Shown: positions 51,956 through 64,000, numbered from the stretch's first letter. The stretch is 64,000 bases of DNA from Nemophila menziesii (GCA_029959085.1 JARWIR010000016.1:8043441-8107440), one strand, 5' to 3'. Translations and numbers: made by a program. The notes: generated by a model from the sequence alone, not told the origin.

Positions 51956-53347
51956 CTAAGTAGGGTTTCCATTATGGCAACTCATTTCAATAGGCTTTAG
52001 ACCCATTCCACTAGATAAGTTACGCACTTGCTCTTTTGGTAATCCTTTTGTCAAGGGATCTGCAATGTTATCCTTTGACTTCACATAGTCAATTGTGATA
52101 ACCCCATTCGAGAGCAGTTGTCTTACGGTATTGTGTCTACGACGTATATGTCTAGACTTACCATTATACATTTCATTTAAGGCTCTACCGATGGCAGCCT
52201 GACTATCACAGTGTATGCAGATAGCTGGCACCGGTTTTGGCCAATTAGGAAAATCTTCTAGGAAATTACGAAGCCATTCGGCTTCCTCACCAGCTTTATC
52301 CAAAGCTATAAATTCAGATTCCATGGTGGATCTAGCTATACATGTTTGTTTAGAAGATTTCCACGAGACTGCTGCTCCTCCTAACATAAAGACAAATCCG
52401 CTCGTGGATTTTGAGTCAGAGGAATCAGATATCCAGTTAGCATCGCTATATCCTTCTAATACAGCTGGATCTCCAGTGTAGTGCAATCCTTCGTTCAGAG
52501 TGTATTTCAAGTACCGTAGAACTCTTACTATTGCAATCCAATGATCTCTTCCTGGATTTATTGTAAATCTACTTAACTTACTAACTGCATGTGCAATATC
52601 AGGCCTTGTGCAGTTCATTAAGTACATTAGACTTCCAATTATACGAGAATACTCTAACTGATTGATTGTATCACCAGTATTCTTTGCCAAGTGTAGATTT
52701 ACGTCAACTGGAGTCTTTGCGATATTCGTATCGCCTTTACTAAACTTATTTAGTATTTTTTCTATGTAATGGGATTGATTTAATACTAACCCCTCAGATT
52801 TTCTCATTATCTTAATACCTAAGATAACATCAGCAATACCTAAGTCTTTCATGTCGAACTTACTTGAGAGCATCTTCTTTGTAGAAGTGATTATGTCATT
52901 ATTACTCCCAATAATTAACATATCGTCTACATATAAACAAACAATGACATATCCTTTATCAATGCCTTTTACATATACACATTTGTCACACTCATTTATT
53001 TTAAAGCCATTACCAATCATGACTTTATCAAATTTTTCATGCCATTGTTTGGGTGCTTGCTTTAATCCATATAAGGATTTGATCAGCCTACACACCTTCC
53101 TTTCTTTTCCTGTAACTTTATATCCTTCGGGTTGTTCCATATAGATTTCCTCTTTAAGTTACCCGTTGAAAAAAGCAGTTTTAATATCCATTTGATGAAT
53201 TTCAAGCTTATAGATCGATGCTATTGCAATAAGCATTCTTATGGATGAAATTCTGGTTACTGGTGAAAAGGTATCAAAATAGTCAAGTCCTTCTTTTTTA
53301 CTATAACCTTTTACTACCAGTCTTGTTATACTTTTCGATAGATCCAT
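51956..53347 (-). pseudogene. copia reverse transcriptase and RNase H (C-terminal part of pol)
   Basis: It makes cDNA and degrades the RNA template. The frame from 53347 has [20 protein letters not shown] and MDIKTAFFNG, then an in-frame TAA near 53158. It resumes with [24 protein letters not shown] and the catalytic [11 protein letters not shown]. RNase H follows with [20 protein letters not shown] and CDSQAAI, then [13 protein letters not shown] and DPLTKGL, ending at 51956. The part 51956-53140 alone is open for 394 residues. The joint with the upstream frame near 53325 has lost two bases. All catalytic residues I can check are present. Confidence 0.93.
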
Positions 53348-55988
53348 CAGTTTTCAATTTTCTTTTGAAAATCCATTTACTTCCCAGTGGTTTACTCCCA
53401 GGAGGAAGATCTACTAACTCCCACGTATGGTTCTGCATGATAGAATCTATCTCACTTTTAACCGCTTCTTTCCAATAAGGAGCTTCTGGAGTAGACATAG
53501 CTTCTTTGAAAGTTCGCGGTTCATCTTCCAATAAGAAGGTAAGGAAGTCAGGACCAAAAGAAGTCGAGGTTCTCATTCTCTTACTTCTTCTCGGTCCATC
53601 GTTATCTTGTAATGCTTCTTGGTCCTTCTCTTGATGACCATCTTCTATGTCAACATGAGTCCTTTTTAAAGAACTTCGTTCTTGTGTAATTTTGCAAGGG
53701 AAAATTGTTTCAAAGAAATATGCATTTCTTGATTCAATTACCGTGTTAACACTAATGTCAACATTATTTGATCGATGCACAAGAAACCGATAGGCTGCAC
53801 TATTGTGAGCATATCCAATGAATACACAGTCTGTCGTTTTTGGTCCTATCTTGACCATTTTTTGTGCTGGAATAGCAACCTTTGCTAAGCATCCCCACAC
53901 TTTTAAGTATTTGAATGAAGGCGGTTTTCCTTTCCAAAGTTCGTAGGGGGTCTTATCTAGTTTCTTGTGGGGTACTTTATTTAAGATATGATTTGCACTA
54001 AGCAAAGCTTCTCCCCACAAGTTTTGCGGTGCTCCCGAGTTTATCAAAAGAGCATTCATCATTTCTTTTAAAGTACGGTTCTTGCGTTCTGCAACACCGT
54101 TTTGTTGAGGCGAATAAGGGGCTGTTGTTTGATGGATTATTCCATGTTCGGCACAATATTCTTCAAAAGGAGAAACATATTCTCCTCCCCTATCTGTTCT
54201 GAGATTTTTGATCTTCTTACTTAGTTGATTCTCAACCTCAGTTTTATATTTCTTAAATGCTTCTAAGGCCTCATCCTTACTATGAAGCAAGTAGATATAG
54301 CAATATCTTGTGCAATCGTCTATAAAGGTAATGAAGTATTTCTTACCACTTCTAGTTTGCACGAACTTTAAGTCACATATGTCACTGTGAATTAACTCTA
54401 AAGGTTCTGATGACCTTTCAACATTTTTAAACGAGTTTCTTGTCAACTTGGACTCTACGCATATCTCACATTTTTCTTGAGATTTAAAGTTAACATTTGG
54501 TAACAAACCATCGTTTACAAGTTTAGTTAATGAACCAAAATTAACATGTCCTAATCTATCATGCCATAAATTAGGAGAATCCAACAAGTAAACAGAAGAA
54601 AAAATCTTATTCATCACATCATTTGTTACATTTTTAGGAGGTACCACGGTCATTACATTTAGCTTAAACAGACCGTCACATAGGTACCCCTTGCCTACAT
54701 ACATCTCATTTTTCGAAAGTACAAATTTATCAGCTACAAATACAAGCTTAAATCCGGCCTTGTTAAGTAAGGAACCAGAAACCAGATTCTTACGAATATC
54801 AGGTACATGTAGCACATTGTTCAAGGTTAACTCCTTTCCAGAGGTCATCTTCAGCACAACTTGCCCTACTCCTTGAACTTTTGAGGTTGACGAATTTCCC
54901 ATATAAAGAATTTCTTCATTTGGAGACGTCTTGTAGGTCTTGAACATGTTTTTCTCTGAACACACATGCCTTGTTGCTCCGGTGTCAACCAACCACTGTT
55001 TAGGGTTTCCAACGAGATTCACCTCAGAAATCATTGCAGCGAGATTCATCTCTTCAACACCATCAGAAAGCTCTGTCATATTTGCTTGACTATTGTTACC
55101 TTTCTTCTGGTTACCTTGTGCCTTCTTGTTTCGACAATCTTTTGCGCGATGACCATGTTTGCCACAGTTGTGACAATTTCCGTCAAACTTAGCCTTCTTC
55201 TTGTTGTCATTAGATTGTCCTTGCCTTTTCCGTTTGTTGTTGTGGTTAGACCTTGGTTGTTCCACAACATTAAACTTGGCTTCAAACGAACGAAAGTTAC
55301 TTCCTTTCTCGGCTAGTCGGTTGTCTTCTTCAATCCTCAACCGAACGATTAAATCTTCAAGACTGATTTGCTTGCGCTTGTGCTTCAGATAGTTCTTGAA
55401 GTCTTTGTACATTGGTGGTAATTTTTCAACCAATGCAGCAACTTGGAAGGATTCCACCAATCTCATTCCTTCAGCATCTAACTCATGTAGTATTAACTGA
55501 AACTGCTGCACCTGTGACATCAGAGATTTCGAGTCTACCATTTTAAACTCCAAAAACTTATCGACCACAAACTTTTTAGTACCGGCGTCTTCAGTTTTGT
55601 ATTTTTTCTCTAGGGAATCCCAGAGTTGTTTAGCCGAATTCATAGTGCAATACACATTATACAGAGAATTGTCTAGACAATTGAGAATGTAGTTTTTGCA
55701 CAAAAAGTCTGAATGGTTCCATGCTTCTACGGCATGAACAGTTTGAGCATCGGGATCATCTCCCATTTCTGGAGCATCTTCTTTGAGAAACCTTGCAAGA
55801 CTCAAAGTAGTCAAATAGAACAACATTTTCTGTTGCCATGTTTTGAAGTTTGCACCACCAAACTTCTCTGGTTTTTCAGCAGGACCCATAGGTGATGTCA
55901 TATGCATGTTATGCCTTGAACTACCACCAATTTCATTTTGCTTTTGCATTGTTGCAGTAGCATTTGCATTTTCTGATTCTTTAGACAT
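53301..55988 (-). CDS. copia gag, protease, integrase and start of RT (895-residue open frame)
   Basis: It starts [10 protein letters not shown]. The gag domain (about residues 35-250) has [12 protein letters not shown] and LWDSLEKKY, of the UBN2/copia type. The zinc knuckle is [14 protein letters not shown]. Protease: [12 protein letters not shown]. Integrase: HDRLGHVNF and CEICVESK (zinc site), then the D-D-E core in [15 protein letters not shown] and [16 protein letters not shown], and [16 protein letters not shown]. After a basic linker the RT begins ([33 protein letters not shown]) and the frame ends early because of a two-base loss near 53325. Family usage gives one polyprotein of about 1,300 residues, so this is about two thirds of it. 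It resembles the Tork/TNT1-type lineages in domain order. Confidence 0.93.
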   Translation of the reverse strand: MSKESENANATATMQKQNEIGGSSRHNMHMTSPMGPAEKPEKFGGANFKTWQQKMLFYLTTLSLARFLKEDAPEMGDDPDAQTVHAVEAWNHSDFLCKNYILNCLDNSLYNVYCTMNSAKQLWDSLEKKYKTEDAGTKKFVVDKFLEFKMVDSKSLMSQVQQFQLILHELDAEGMRLVESFQVAALVEKLPPMYKDFKNYLKHKRKQISLEDLIVRLRIEEDNRLAEKGSNFRSFEAKFNVVEQPRSNHNNKRKRQGQSNDNKKKAKFDGNCHNCGKHGHRAKDCRNKKAQGNQKKGNNSQANMTELSDGVEEMNLAAMISEVNLVGNPKQWLVDTGATRHVCSEKNMFKTYKTSPNEEILYMGNSSTSKVQGVGQVVLKMTSGKELTLNNVLHVPDIRKNLVSGSLLNKAGFKLVFVADKFVLSKNEMYVGKGYLCDGLFKLNVMTVVPPKNVTNDVMNKIFSSVYLLDSPNLWHDRLGHVNFGSLTKLVNDGLLPNVNFKSQEKCEICVESKLTRNSFKNVERSSEPLELIHSDICDLKFVQTRSGKKYFITFIDDCTRYCYIYLLHSKDEALEAFKKYKTEVENQLSKKIKNLRTDRGGEYVSPFEEYCAEHGIIHQTTAPYSPQQNGVAERKNRTLKEMMNALLINSGAPQNLWGEALLSANHILNKVPHKKLDKTPYELWKGKPPSFKYLKVWGCLAKVAIPAQKMVKIGPKTTDCVFIGYAHNSAAYRFLVHRSNNVDISVNTVIESRNAYFFETIFPCKITQERSSLKRTHVDIEDGHQEKDQEALQDNDGPRRSKRMRTSTSFGPDFLTFLLEDEPRTFKEAMSTPEAPYWKEAVKSEIDSIMQNHTWELVDLPPGSKPLGSKWIFKRKLKTDGSIEKYNKTGSKRL

Positions 55989-56241
55989 TCTGTTACTGTT
56001 AACAAAATAACCCAGCAGAAGAGATTTAGTATGTGTTTGATACAGTAGATGTATACAACACGAAATAATATAGTTTTAAGACTGGATATCCAGATTCTTG
56101 TCTTTCCCAAGAGTTTATCTCTTGTTAGGCAGACTAAAGTCCCAAGTTTTAAAATCTTGTTGTAGAACTTAGAATTTAGATTATGCAGTTGAAAAACCAA
56201 AATGAGAATCAAGATAACAGTAGCGATATTAAACCTTAAAT

Positions 56242-57036
56242 TGTTATCTCCAGTGAGTTATCTTGATTCATAAACAAAAGGAGATAGAACAAAAATAAAA
56301 TGCAGAAAAAATATAAATAAACAAAAAACCTGTTACTGATCGAGGCTAGGATTGGATCCTATGTCTTTAAGGTTTATTAGCCACGCACTGGTGTCTTACG
56401 TTTTTGTTTGGCTTCAACCTCCAGGATACAACGATCAACACTGCAAATATCAGACACTTGAAAATCTGCAGAAACTTCGAACTTTCAATGGTGTTTTATC
56501 TCTCTTGCTTTTATGTAATTTGTTTGCAAAAACTTAATGAATGAAAACTAGTTTTGGCCATGTATTTATAGGTGTAGAAGCACCTGTTTAAATCTGACCC
56601 GCAACGTTTCAGACATGGGAGATGACGTTTAAGGAAGAAGATGTTTCAGGAAAGATTAGAACGTTACAATTCAAAATTAAAATGATAGCCCAAGCCCTTT
56701 TAATTGTACAAAAGAATAGTCCAAACCAAGCCAAGCCCAAGCCCAAAAGTGGATGCCCTTAAAAGGCCCAATTCTTAAGTGCTAGGAACTTTATATTGAG
56801 TGACTATATTTTTTTTCTTTTTCTAGTTCATAAAAAATCTTTCTATACCTCAAATTAAAAACTCAATTTCTCATTCACCTTTCATTTGTTTTACACAAGT
56901 GAATACATAAAATTCATTACCGAAGTAAGACGAAAAACTTTCGTTTTTGTCCTGACTTATAACGAGGTTCGAGACCCACGAAAAAATTGAGTTAAAGTAA
57001 GCAATTTCACTTGAGTAAATTACCCAAATGATAACA
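56242..57036 (-). repeat. 5' LTR of the copia element
   Basis: Same length as the 3' LTR, with about seven substitutions. TATA box CTATAAATAC on the minus strand at 56562-56571. The stretch 55989-56241 between it and gag is the untranslated leader; no standard initiator-Met primer site is seen there. Confidence 0.95.
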
Positions 57037-57041
57037 TATAG

Positions 57042-57499
57042 AAATAGTCTATTACAAATCAGAATGAATCTCACCCAATCCCACTAGAGAGCGAGGAGTT
57101 AAGCAAAAACTTAGCGAGTTGGTTAGGAGGGTTTTTCACCCTATCCCAAGGCAATAATCCAGAAAGCTGTTGCCTCGCGACCCAATCCGCACTCGTATTT
57201 TCTAATCTACGAATAAAAAAGAAAGACACTACTCTATTACAGCAAAAGTGTTTAACATCTTGTAGATAATTCTTGAGCCTAGCATTTGGAGCAGCTTTAG
57301 TGTTTTTGAGCATCTCCACGACTATTTTGTTGTCACATAATACTCTAATCTCTCCACGATGGAAATTAACACATGAGTTCAGTCCATTACTTACTCTAAT
57401 TAGCTCGGCTTCAACTGGGATGTTACACAAAAAGGTTTGAGTGTGACCATGTATTAGTTTACCAAGCCTCAGATAGATAGATTGTATTCCAATTTTCTA
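57042..57499 (-). pseudogene. LINE RNase H-like domain and 3' UTR
   Basis: The frame 57430-57071 has PVEAELIRVSNGL, VLCDNKIVVEMLK and FFIRRLENTSADWVARQ, the plant LINE RNase H type (RVT_3), ending SGIG. It follows the reverse transcriptase after only about 70 bases, so the connection and zinc-knuckle region is deleted. The 3' UTR is cut by the copia element at 57041. Confidence 0.8.
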
Positions 57500-58377
57500 C
57501 TTTTTATTTATTATATCAGTTAACCAGTTTAAGGCCTTGATCTTAGATCTTCCCCAATCTGCAGGTAAGCCAAGATACTTACCCAAATTGGGAAGTTTAT
57601 TCATCCTTAAGTAATTCAGGATGATTTTACTTTTCTCACTTGGGGTGTTTTTACAAAATACAATCCCACTTTTATTTAGATTAATATTTTGCCCCGAGGC
57701 ATGACTATATTCATTCAAGACATTATTAAAGTGTTCCACATCCTCTATTTCAGACCTAATGAAGAATAGGCTATCATCAGCGAATAGGATGTGGCTTAAT
57801 AGGGGACAGTGCTTTTTCATTTTTAGTCCTCTAATCAGTTTTTTCTCAATCTTTTCATTCATTAATGAGGTTAAGCCTTGGGTAACAAGACAGAAAAGGA
57901 AGGGTGATAATGGATCACCCTGCCTTAGGCCTTTAGCAGGTCTATCTAATTGAACCTGTTGCCCATTTAAAAGGACTGAATATGATACAGATGTTACACA
58001 ACCCATTATCCATTCTATCCACTTTTTGCAAAAATTCTTTTTTTTTTAATATTGCTTCTAAGAAGTCCCACTCTACATTTTCATAGGCTTTAGCTATGTC
58101 TGCTTTTATTGCCATATAATGTATATCAGTTTTTTTTTTTTTTTTAGGAAATGACTTATTTCATGTGCTATAAGTATGTTCATAGTAATTTCTCTTCCAG
58201 GTACAAAAGCGCATTGATTTTCACTAACAATCATATTTATATACTTTTGTAACCTTTTAACTAAGATTTTTGCGAGTATTTTATATATCACATTAGCACA
58301 ACTTATTGGTCTATAATGGAATATTTTTGCAGGTGAGTCAATCTTTGGGATAAAAGTTATGAGATTTTGTTTATCTC
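57500..58377 (-). pseudogene. LINE (L1-type) reverse transcriptase, 5'-truncated
   Basis: On the minus strand the frames have FHYRPIS, VIYKILAKILVKRLQ, ENQCAFVPGREIT, then after an indel in a poly-A run LRQGDPLSPFLFCLV and the catalytic SHILFADDSLFF, then KYLGLPADWGRSK. This is the order of L1-type reverse transcriptases. The 5' part (endonuclease and start of RT) is absent, as is usual for truncated LINE insertions. Homopolymer-length changes at 58035-58045 and 58130-58145 break the frame. Confidence 0.85.
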
Positions 58378-59440
58378 ATAAAGATTACTGCCATTCCAAA
58401 GATAATCAGATATACACATCGTATGTTCTTATAAAATTCATATTTTATTTTATAAAAAGAGTACTAAATTCTCAATAAGATCACATCGTATGTTCACGAT
58501 GTACAGTGATGAAAGATTGCGGGTTTTGACGTCAGAAGGATAAAATTAGGAGGAAATCGCACAAATAAACTACCATCTATGTCGGATCTATGAGCTCCGT
58601 CATCACTCAAAATATGCCAATAAAGCTAGATTAGCCGAGTCAAATGCACTAATCATCACTGGTTGCAATATATTGAAATTTAAACTCCAATCTAGTCAAC
58701 CATATACAAGCTAATCGTCCAAGAGTAGGAATTAACAAGCGAGCTCAAGTCCCTATTGCTACAAATACAATGTTTGGGATCGTGATTGTTTTTTTTTTTT
58801 TCTTTTTTTTGCATTTGGATGTTGAATACTGTTTGTTGCTATGACAACTTTGTCAAGATACATAAGATCGTGTCGAGGCGGGAAGTATGCTACCGATTTT
58901 CCATGTGCTTCCTTGTGGGATAGACCCAAATTTTAAGTTTTAACACTTAACTAAAATTTTCTCGCACTATATGATGAAATGCAGATTCTCATAGTTACTC
59001 CTTATTTTTATAATAAATTGAAACTTAATGGATTAAATTTGTGTTTATCACTGGTATATGTAATATTGACATAGGTCAGATCATGGTCAGCTTGGTTCTA
59101 GGATTTTTTTTTATGAAGAGATTATAAAAACATGTATTTTCCAAGGATCAGAACCACTATGACACATTGTTTTAATGGGGCCTATGTCCATGGTGTTTCC
59201 TTGGTTTGGGTGATATCCCCTTGATTAAATTGATGCGAATGATCCCACTTTTAAAGATGGTTTCTGGTATAGTGCATTGTTGGTTTTATGAGAACGAATT
59301 GTTAATTGTAGAACTTAGTGTTGAAGTAAGGTTAAAGGGTGGAGGTTGGTGTTTCCTTGGTGTTTTATCCTCTTTATTTTGATGTTCGAAAAATCCTTAT
59401 ATCAAATATTTAATCATATTTATTTTCTATACTATGTAAT
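58378..59440. other. Intergenic DNA, nothing recognised
   Basis: AT-rich sequence with a poly-T tract near 58788-58810. No coding frame, RNA gene or known repeat is supported. Confidence 0.5.
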
Positions 59441-60994
59441 TGGTGTTGATTAGGATGTGATAAAAATATGATATAAATAAGTGCAAAAGTATACATCCTA
59501 GCCTAGCACGGTTCTGCAAGTATACATGACATTTGCAAGTTTTAAATGATAAGTAAGATTCGTTCCTCAGAGACTACGAGAGAACTTATGCAAAATATCG
59601 AGTGCAGATATGAAAGCTAGATCAGATAATACGCAGGAAAATAAAAGACTAAAGATTTTTGTTAAATTTTAAGAGATAGAAAATTAAACTAATAAATTAA
59701 AAGACAGAAAATTAAATGAAAGAGAAGAACAAATAGTATGATAGTTTAGCTCGAGATATTAGAAAGTAATCTCCATTAGTTTTGTTTATTCTATCGTGTG
59801 AGGGTGAATCATGTGATATGCAATAATCAGGACACTAAATTCCCATACCTTAGACCTTGAGAGCAACTAAGGGGGCTACGGCACAACCACGATGCAGCCT
59901 ATACTTAGGGTTATCAAGCGCCACCAAGGCCCTAAGCAATTCAATTCCAAAAATGGTGATAGTGGTGAAAACATACCCTAATGATAATTTAGTTAGGCTG
60001 ATTTGTCAGGTCTAAGCCTTGTTCTAGACGTTACGTGGTGTTTCAATAATTAGACACCCCTTCCGGGTGACCATCTAACTACTATTAAGGTAATCATATA
60101 CGTTGCGCACCGCAAGGAAAACAAACATTAAATCAAAACACATAAACAGAGAATAAAACATGAATTCAAATTATATACGATGTATCCCAAATTAAATAGA
60201 AAAACTAGGGTTCATACATATATGCTAAATCTCAAGTTAAAATTATTTAGTTCATACTATAGAAAGAAAAAGAAGAAATTACAAATTTAAAGGTTGAAAA
60301 AGACATGATATGGTGTTCAGCTCCTTCTAGACTTCTTCTCTTGTGTTATACGCTTCCTCTTGGCTTAAGGGTTGCCAAGGATGATTTTTTTATGATAAGA
60401 GGGTGTATTTATAGGGTATAAGAAACCCTAAAACGTTTCTTGGAGTATAAGATAGGTATTGGACTCCAAGCCCAACTAAAATTCGTAACCCTAAAATATA
60501 GAAAAGGTAAGATTTTGATGTTGTTTTGTTTTGGCCGTAACTGGTTCAAAACTTATCTGTTTGACGCGTTCCAATAGTCGAAACTGATTGTCTCGGAAAA
60601 CTCTTTAACTTTGATGTAGACCATTCTTCCAAATTCCTAGCCAATCTTGAGATATAAGCCCTTTTGTGGTCGTAGCGGCTGGAATTCAGATTTATTTGGC
60701 AATTTTATCATTTCCTTTTTCATATTTCTTTCCTTTATCTCCAGTTTCCATGTTTATCCTATTTCCTTTATGTCTTAGAATTAACTTGGCCTCTAATTAA
60801 TTACCATATATCTTTAAACCTTCACACTAAATAAACAATTAAACTCAATATGCTCTAAAAATAATAAGTAATTAAATTAAGACACGAAATAGGAAAGTGT
60901 ACTAAATCATGAGAAAATCGACCTATATCCTAATAAATACACCTAAAATGATGTCTCCAACTAAGATTAAATCATGAGAAATGGGGAGACATCA
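59441..60994 (-). repeat. 3' LTR of element F
   Basis: A 1,554-bp LTR of the family with intact ends. The partner LTR is missing, so age cannot be judged. Confidence 0.9.
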
Positions 60995-61029
60995 AGACCC
61001 CCAACTCAAAGTTGTATCGTCCCGATACA
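60995..61029 (-). promoter_or_regulatory. Polypurine tract with adjoining perfect hairpin (element F)
   Basis: GAGTTGGGGGTC on the minus strand beside the LTR; hairpin TGTATCG/CGATACA at 61013-61029. Confidence 0.75.
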
Positions 61030-62385
61030 CTAAAAATAAAGAACAGTAAGGTAGTCAAATAAACAAGAAGAAGAAGTATGAGGAGAATAAGAACAGAACA
61101 CAATGAATGATCCTAGAGCAAAATATCTAAAAAGTCTCATGTAGTAATGCTAAAGAAATAATGCACATGTATGCTTAATATACACATAATCAACAATCCA
61201 TGAATTCAAGATCAGATTAATTTCGCAATGCCAGAAGGAGAGGTCTCAACTCATTTTGTGGTAATGGCTATAGGTTGTTCATAGGTCCTAATATAGCATC
61301 CAATGGTCCACTTACCTACAACCTAATAGCTCAATTGTTTCTCCATCAAGTAGTTAAAAATCTTAAGGTCTTTATGGTTATAACGTGGCTTAGGGACGGT
61401 GTGGTATATTTGGATAATGAAAAGTGAGTTTTTGGCTCTCTCCTCACATTCCATCAACGAATCGCCCTAGAGCTTGAGTTTTCACTCAAAAATGTTCTCG
61501 CTCAACCCAATTTTTGATGCTTTTGATGTGCATCCCCAATAATCCCAAATAAAACCTTTCATGATGATACATAAATTCCACTTTGCCGGTCCAAATATAT
61601 ATTATTTTCAAATCAATTATTTTTCTTTTGTATAATTATGACTCTCTTTTTGATGTTGAGATATCACGCTATTTTTTCTCATATATTTTTTTTTTCAATT
61701 CATGCTTTTCATCTTTTTTCATTTACTATCACCCGGCAAAGGGTTACAATAATAACTTTTTCATCATCAATAAAATCACAATTAAAATTTCCCAATCCCA
61801 ATGTTCCCTAATGATGAAACCCACCACCCCAAACTCAAGCTCTAAAAACGACTTGTCTCAGGTTTTGCGATTCGAGTGCGGGTCATATAGATAAGTCCTA
61901 CAAACTAAGGGTATGGATTATAATGTGGTTAAATAAAAGACTTTAGAAAGGTTCAGAGGGGCTAAGACGGATAAATAATAACAATAATCAAATAAAAAGG
62001 GTGAGAAGGTAAAAAAGGCTTCAAGTGACTTCAATATGAAAGAACTGCCTTATTCACTTTTCTAACTACCGAATTTTGTTACTTTTTCACCATTAGTTCA
62101 TAAACAAGCGGGTTTTCAACTAATTTCAAACCTCACGTTCTACACACCAAATAACTCTTCCTAAGTTTCAACGTAACTTCTTAGCATTGCTCATTAACTT
62201 TTCTATCTTTTATTTCCTGTTTTCATACATACATACTAAACATATTTGTGACATCTTCCAAAAACATACTATTTACTATCATTAACTTAATTAAATCATG
62301 TTCAATATGTACATTCAACATATTCTATGTCTATTTAAACCCCTAAAAATTTTAAATTTTATGCAAAAACAAAAAAGAAGATGAG

Positions 62386-63073
62386 GTGTTGTTTGAATGC
62401 ACGATCCCACCAAGGGCAGCCATTGATGACTCCATGGGAGAGGTTCACATTACAGGTAAGATTAGTGGCTAATTGGAAAATCAATGTGATGAGGAAGAAA
62501 TATGAGATACGAGTACTCTTGATTGAATAGTCTTTTGGAAGAGAAACCATCATTTTCCAAGATCGAAGTTTTACCATCCATTTTGTGTATTCCTCAAGTC
62601 AACAACAAAGAGCGAGCTTTAATCAGAAATATCAAGAAAATACAAAATAAGATGTTCACACTTTACCCAAGTAAATTCACGTACGAGACTCTAAAACACA
62701 AATTCCACCTCATGTGATAAAATTTTCAACCCAAAAATTAAGGCTGTAGTGGAATTCCAAGAAAAAACTAGGAATTCCACCTCACTTAGGAGTTGTGCAA
62801 GGCTCTTTATCAAGCTTTTCATAACCTAAATGTACACCACAAGCAGTTTCCTAAACTTGAAACTCATAAACAAATTTAATGATCTCCTGACACCCTTGTT
62901 TTTAGATAGTCAAGCCAACACAGAATTCATTCATTTAAAAAACATTCATAATGCAATTAACATAAAGAGAGTGCATTTCTTGCTTACAAAATTAACTGTT
63001 TAAAACATTCATAGTTTCAACAACCATTTAACAAAAGATTCTTCTACATTCAACATAATCAAAAAACTCCAAC
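62386..63073 (-). other. Intergenic DNA and 3' UTR of the MAC5-like gene
   Basis: The stretch 62386-62830 has no recognised match; a duplicated GGAATTCCA-containing segment occurs near 62750 and 62788. The last part, about 62900-63073, is likely the 3' UTR of the minus-strand gene that follows. Confidence 0.4.
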
Positions 63074-64000
63074 TTATTCTGAAGGTCCTGTCTCCTGAGA
63101 TGGTGGAGGCCCTTGTGGTGGAGGCATGACTGACTGATGCTGAGGTGGCGGAGGCCCTTGTGGTGGAGGCATTGCTGACTGAGGCTGCTGAGATGGATAT
63201 GGTTGATAAGGTGGAGGTGGAGGAGGCATATATCCACCACCATAAGGTGGATAAAACTGACCTTGATATGGCGGCATACCTGAGTAATGATACTGTTGTG
63301 GTGGTGGTGGCTGCTGATTCTCCGAACCACCAGACCCACCAGACCCAGACGCACCATCCTGTACCAAAGCACCCATTCTTTGAGGATCCATAGACGGATA
63401 ATACGACCTATCAAGCGGAGGAATGTTAAAATACGGAACTGGCGTATCATGACCGCCAGGTGGCGGATTCTGTACAGCCCTAGGTAACATCCCAGTCACA
63501 GCAGCAGCATCTCCACCTTCATACTCAGGTCTAGGTACTTGAGATCTACCCCAAAGCAACTTCAATCTTTGACCATTAATAACCAACTTATTCGCAAGCT
63601 CTTCAGCTGCTCTTTCAGCACCTTCTCTTTTCGTATACGCTACAAAAGCACATCCACGTTGAGCCACCATTTTAATCGACTCAATTTCTCCATGTGCGTA
63701 AAATTGATCCCTTAAATCTTGCTCAGTAATTTTAGCAGCATCAACTCCACCTATATATAGTGTTCTTATACTCTCATCTTCAGGTGGCTCTAAACTCGGC
63801 ATTTCCCCTGCTTTTCCAAGTAACTTAGCCGCCACTGGATCGTTAATTCTACAAATATACAACAAAATAATGTATTATTTTTATCAATTTACGAAATCAA
63901 AATCATTTAAAAAGATAAAATAAATTACCCATAGTAACGATCTTTGATATTCTGCTGAGATAATTCGCCAGTAACAGGCATCTCGTGTCTATAAGGACAT
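63074..64000 (-). CDS. 3' end of a CCCH zinc-finger/RRM splicing-factor gene resembling MAC5/RBM22
   Basis: Two exons are visible: 64000-63929 and 63848-63074, joined by a GT-AG intron in frame; the 5' part is beyond the window. The first exon begins within a CCCH zinc finger, showing its last two ligands in CPYRHEMP. The second has an RRM with RNP2 TLYIGGV and RNP1 GCAFVAYT, then LKLLWGRSQVPRPEYE and a long Pro/Gly/Gln-rich tail ending GPSE. This order (CCCH, short linker with KDRYYG and NDPVA, RRM, proline-rich tail) is that of plant MAC5A/B and animal RBM22, which bind U6 and intron RNA in the activated spliceosome. By family it acts in the nucleus as part of the MOS4-associated (NineTeen) complex. 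The part seen is intact. The tail has a tandem repeat of about 15 residues (QSAMPPPQGPPP / QSVMPPPQGPPP). Confidence 0.92.

Larger units (their letters stand above)
50597..57036 (-). mobile_element. Young Ty1/copia retrotransposon
   Basis: Two 795-bp LTRs (50597-51391 and 56242-57036) start TGTTATC and end GATAACA and differ at about seven bases by eye, so insertion is recent. Flanking 5-mers AATAG and TATAG match at four of five positions. Inside is one gag-pol frame on the minus strand in copia order (integrase before reverse transcriptase), broken by a frameshift and a stop. The minus-strand sequence just inside the 5' LTR does not look like the usual TGGTATCAGAGC primer site. It is inserted in the 3' UTR of a LINE. 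Confidence 0.95.
59441..62385 (-). mobile_element. Element F: truncated Athila-like element (3' LTR plus noncoding region)
   Basis: A full LTR (59441-60994, termini TGGTGTTGAT and GGGGAGACATCA) is followed by the polypurine tract and hairpin (60995-61029). About 1.36 kb of the family noncoding region follows, matching A from 11280 to about 12690. The match stops abruptly at GATGAGG (62379-62385), before the third ORF. No gag, pol or second LTR is present. Confidence 0.88.

Overview
The window is plant nuclear DNA, almost certainly from a dicot with a repeat-rich genome. It holds two host genes of plant type, both with spliced exons. Nearly everything else is transposable element, mostly nested LTR retrotransposons with plant-type tRNA-Asp primer sites, plus one Ty1/copia element, a LINE, a Mutator-like (MULE) transposase and smaller DNA-transposon debris. 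I see no rRNA, tRNA, CRISPR or bacterial features.

Layout. 1-~8880: an old Athila-like Ty3/gypsy element on the minus strand (called Z), with two solo LTRs inside it (849-2434; 6975-8490, flanked by perfect ATAAG duplications). ~8880-9767: the 3' end of an old copia element. 9768-21085: element A, a full-length Athila-like element with GCTAC target duplications and a complete but frameshifted gag-pol. 21871-21986: compound (CT)n(AT)n microsatellite. 23650-24943: a six-exon gene for an RRM protein resembling plant nuclear speckle RNA-binding proteins (plus strand). ~25680-28960: DNA-transposon-like debris, a minisatellite and telomere-like repeats. 28860-30202 and 48720-49603: the two halves of one MULE transposase gene, split by element B (30208-48714, CATAC duplications), which is itself split by element C (34255-44257, AAAAC duplications). 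49733-49933: a MITE-like inverted repeat. 50597-57036: a young copia element inserted in the 3' end of a 5'-truncated LINE (50566-58377). 59441-62385: a truncated Athila-like element F. 63074-64000: the 3' end of a CCCH/RRM splicing-factor gene resembling MAC5/RBM22 (minus strand).

How the elements relate. Z, A, B, C and F share LTR ends, a polypurine tract preceded by a perfect hairpin, and a long 3' noncoding region; A, B, C and Z share a tRNA-Asp primer site and a conserved block just after the pol stop. Only A encodes reverse transcriptase, RNase H and integrase. Z, B and C each join gag and protease directly to a short C-terminal tail, and this tail is alike in the three and different from A. 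I read this as an old lineage of gag-protease-only elements that would need enzymes from A-type partners. C keeps a long third ORF that A and B have only in shortened form. This family, with its conserved noncoding hairpins and GC-rich palindromic tandem repeats, is the most interesting content of the window.
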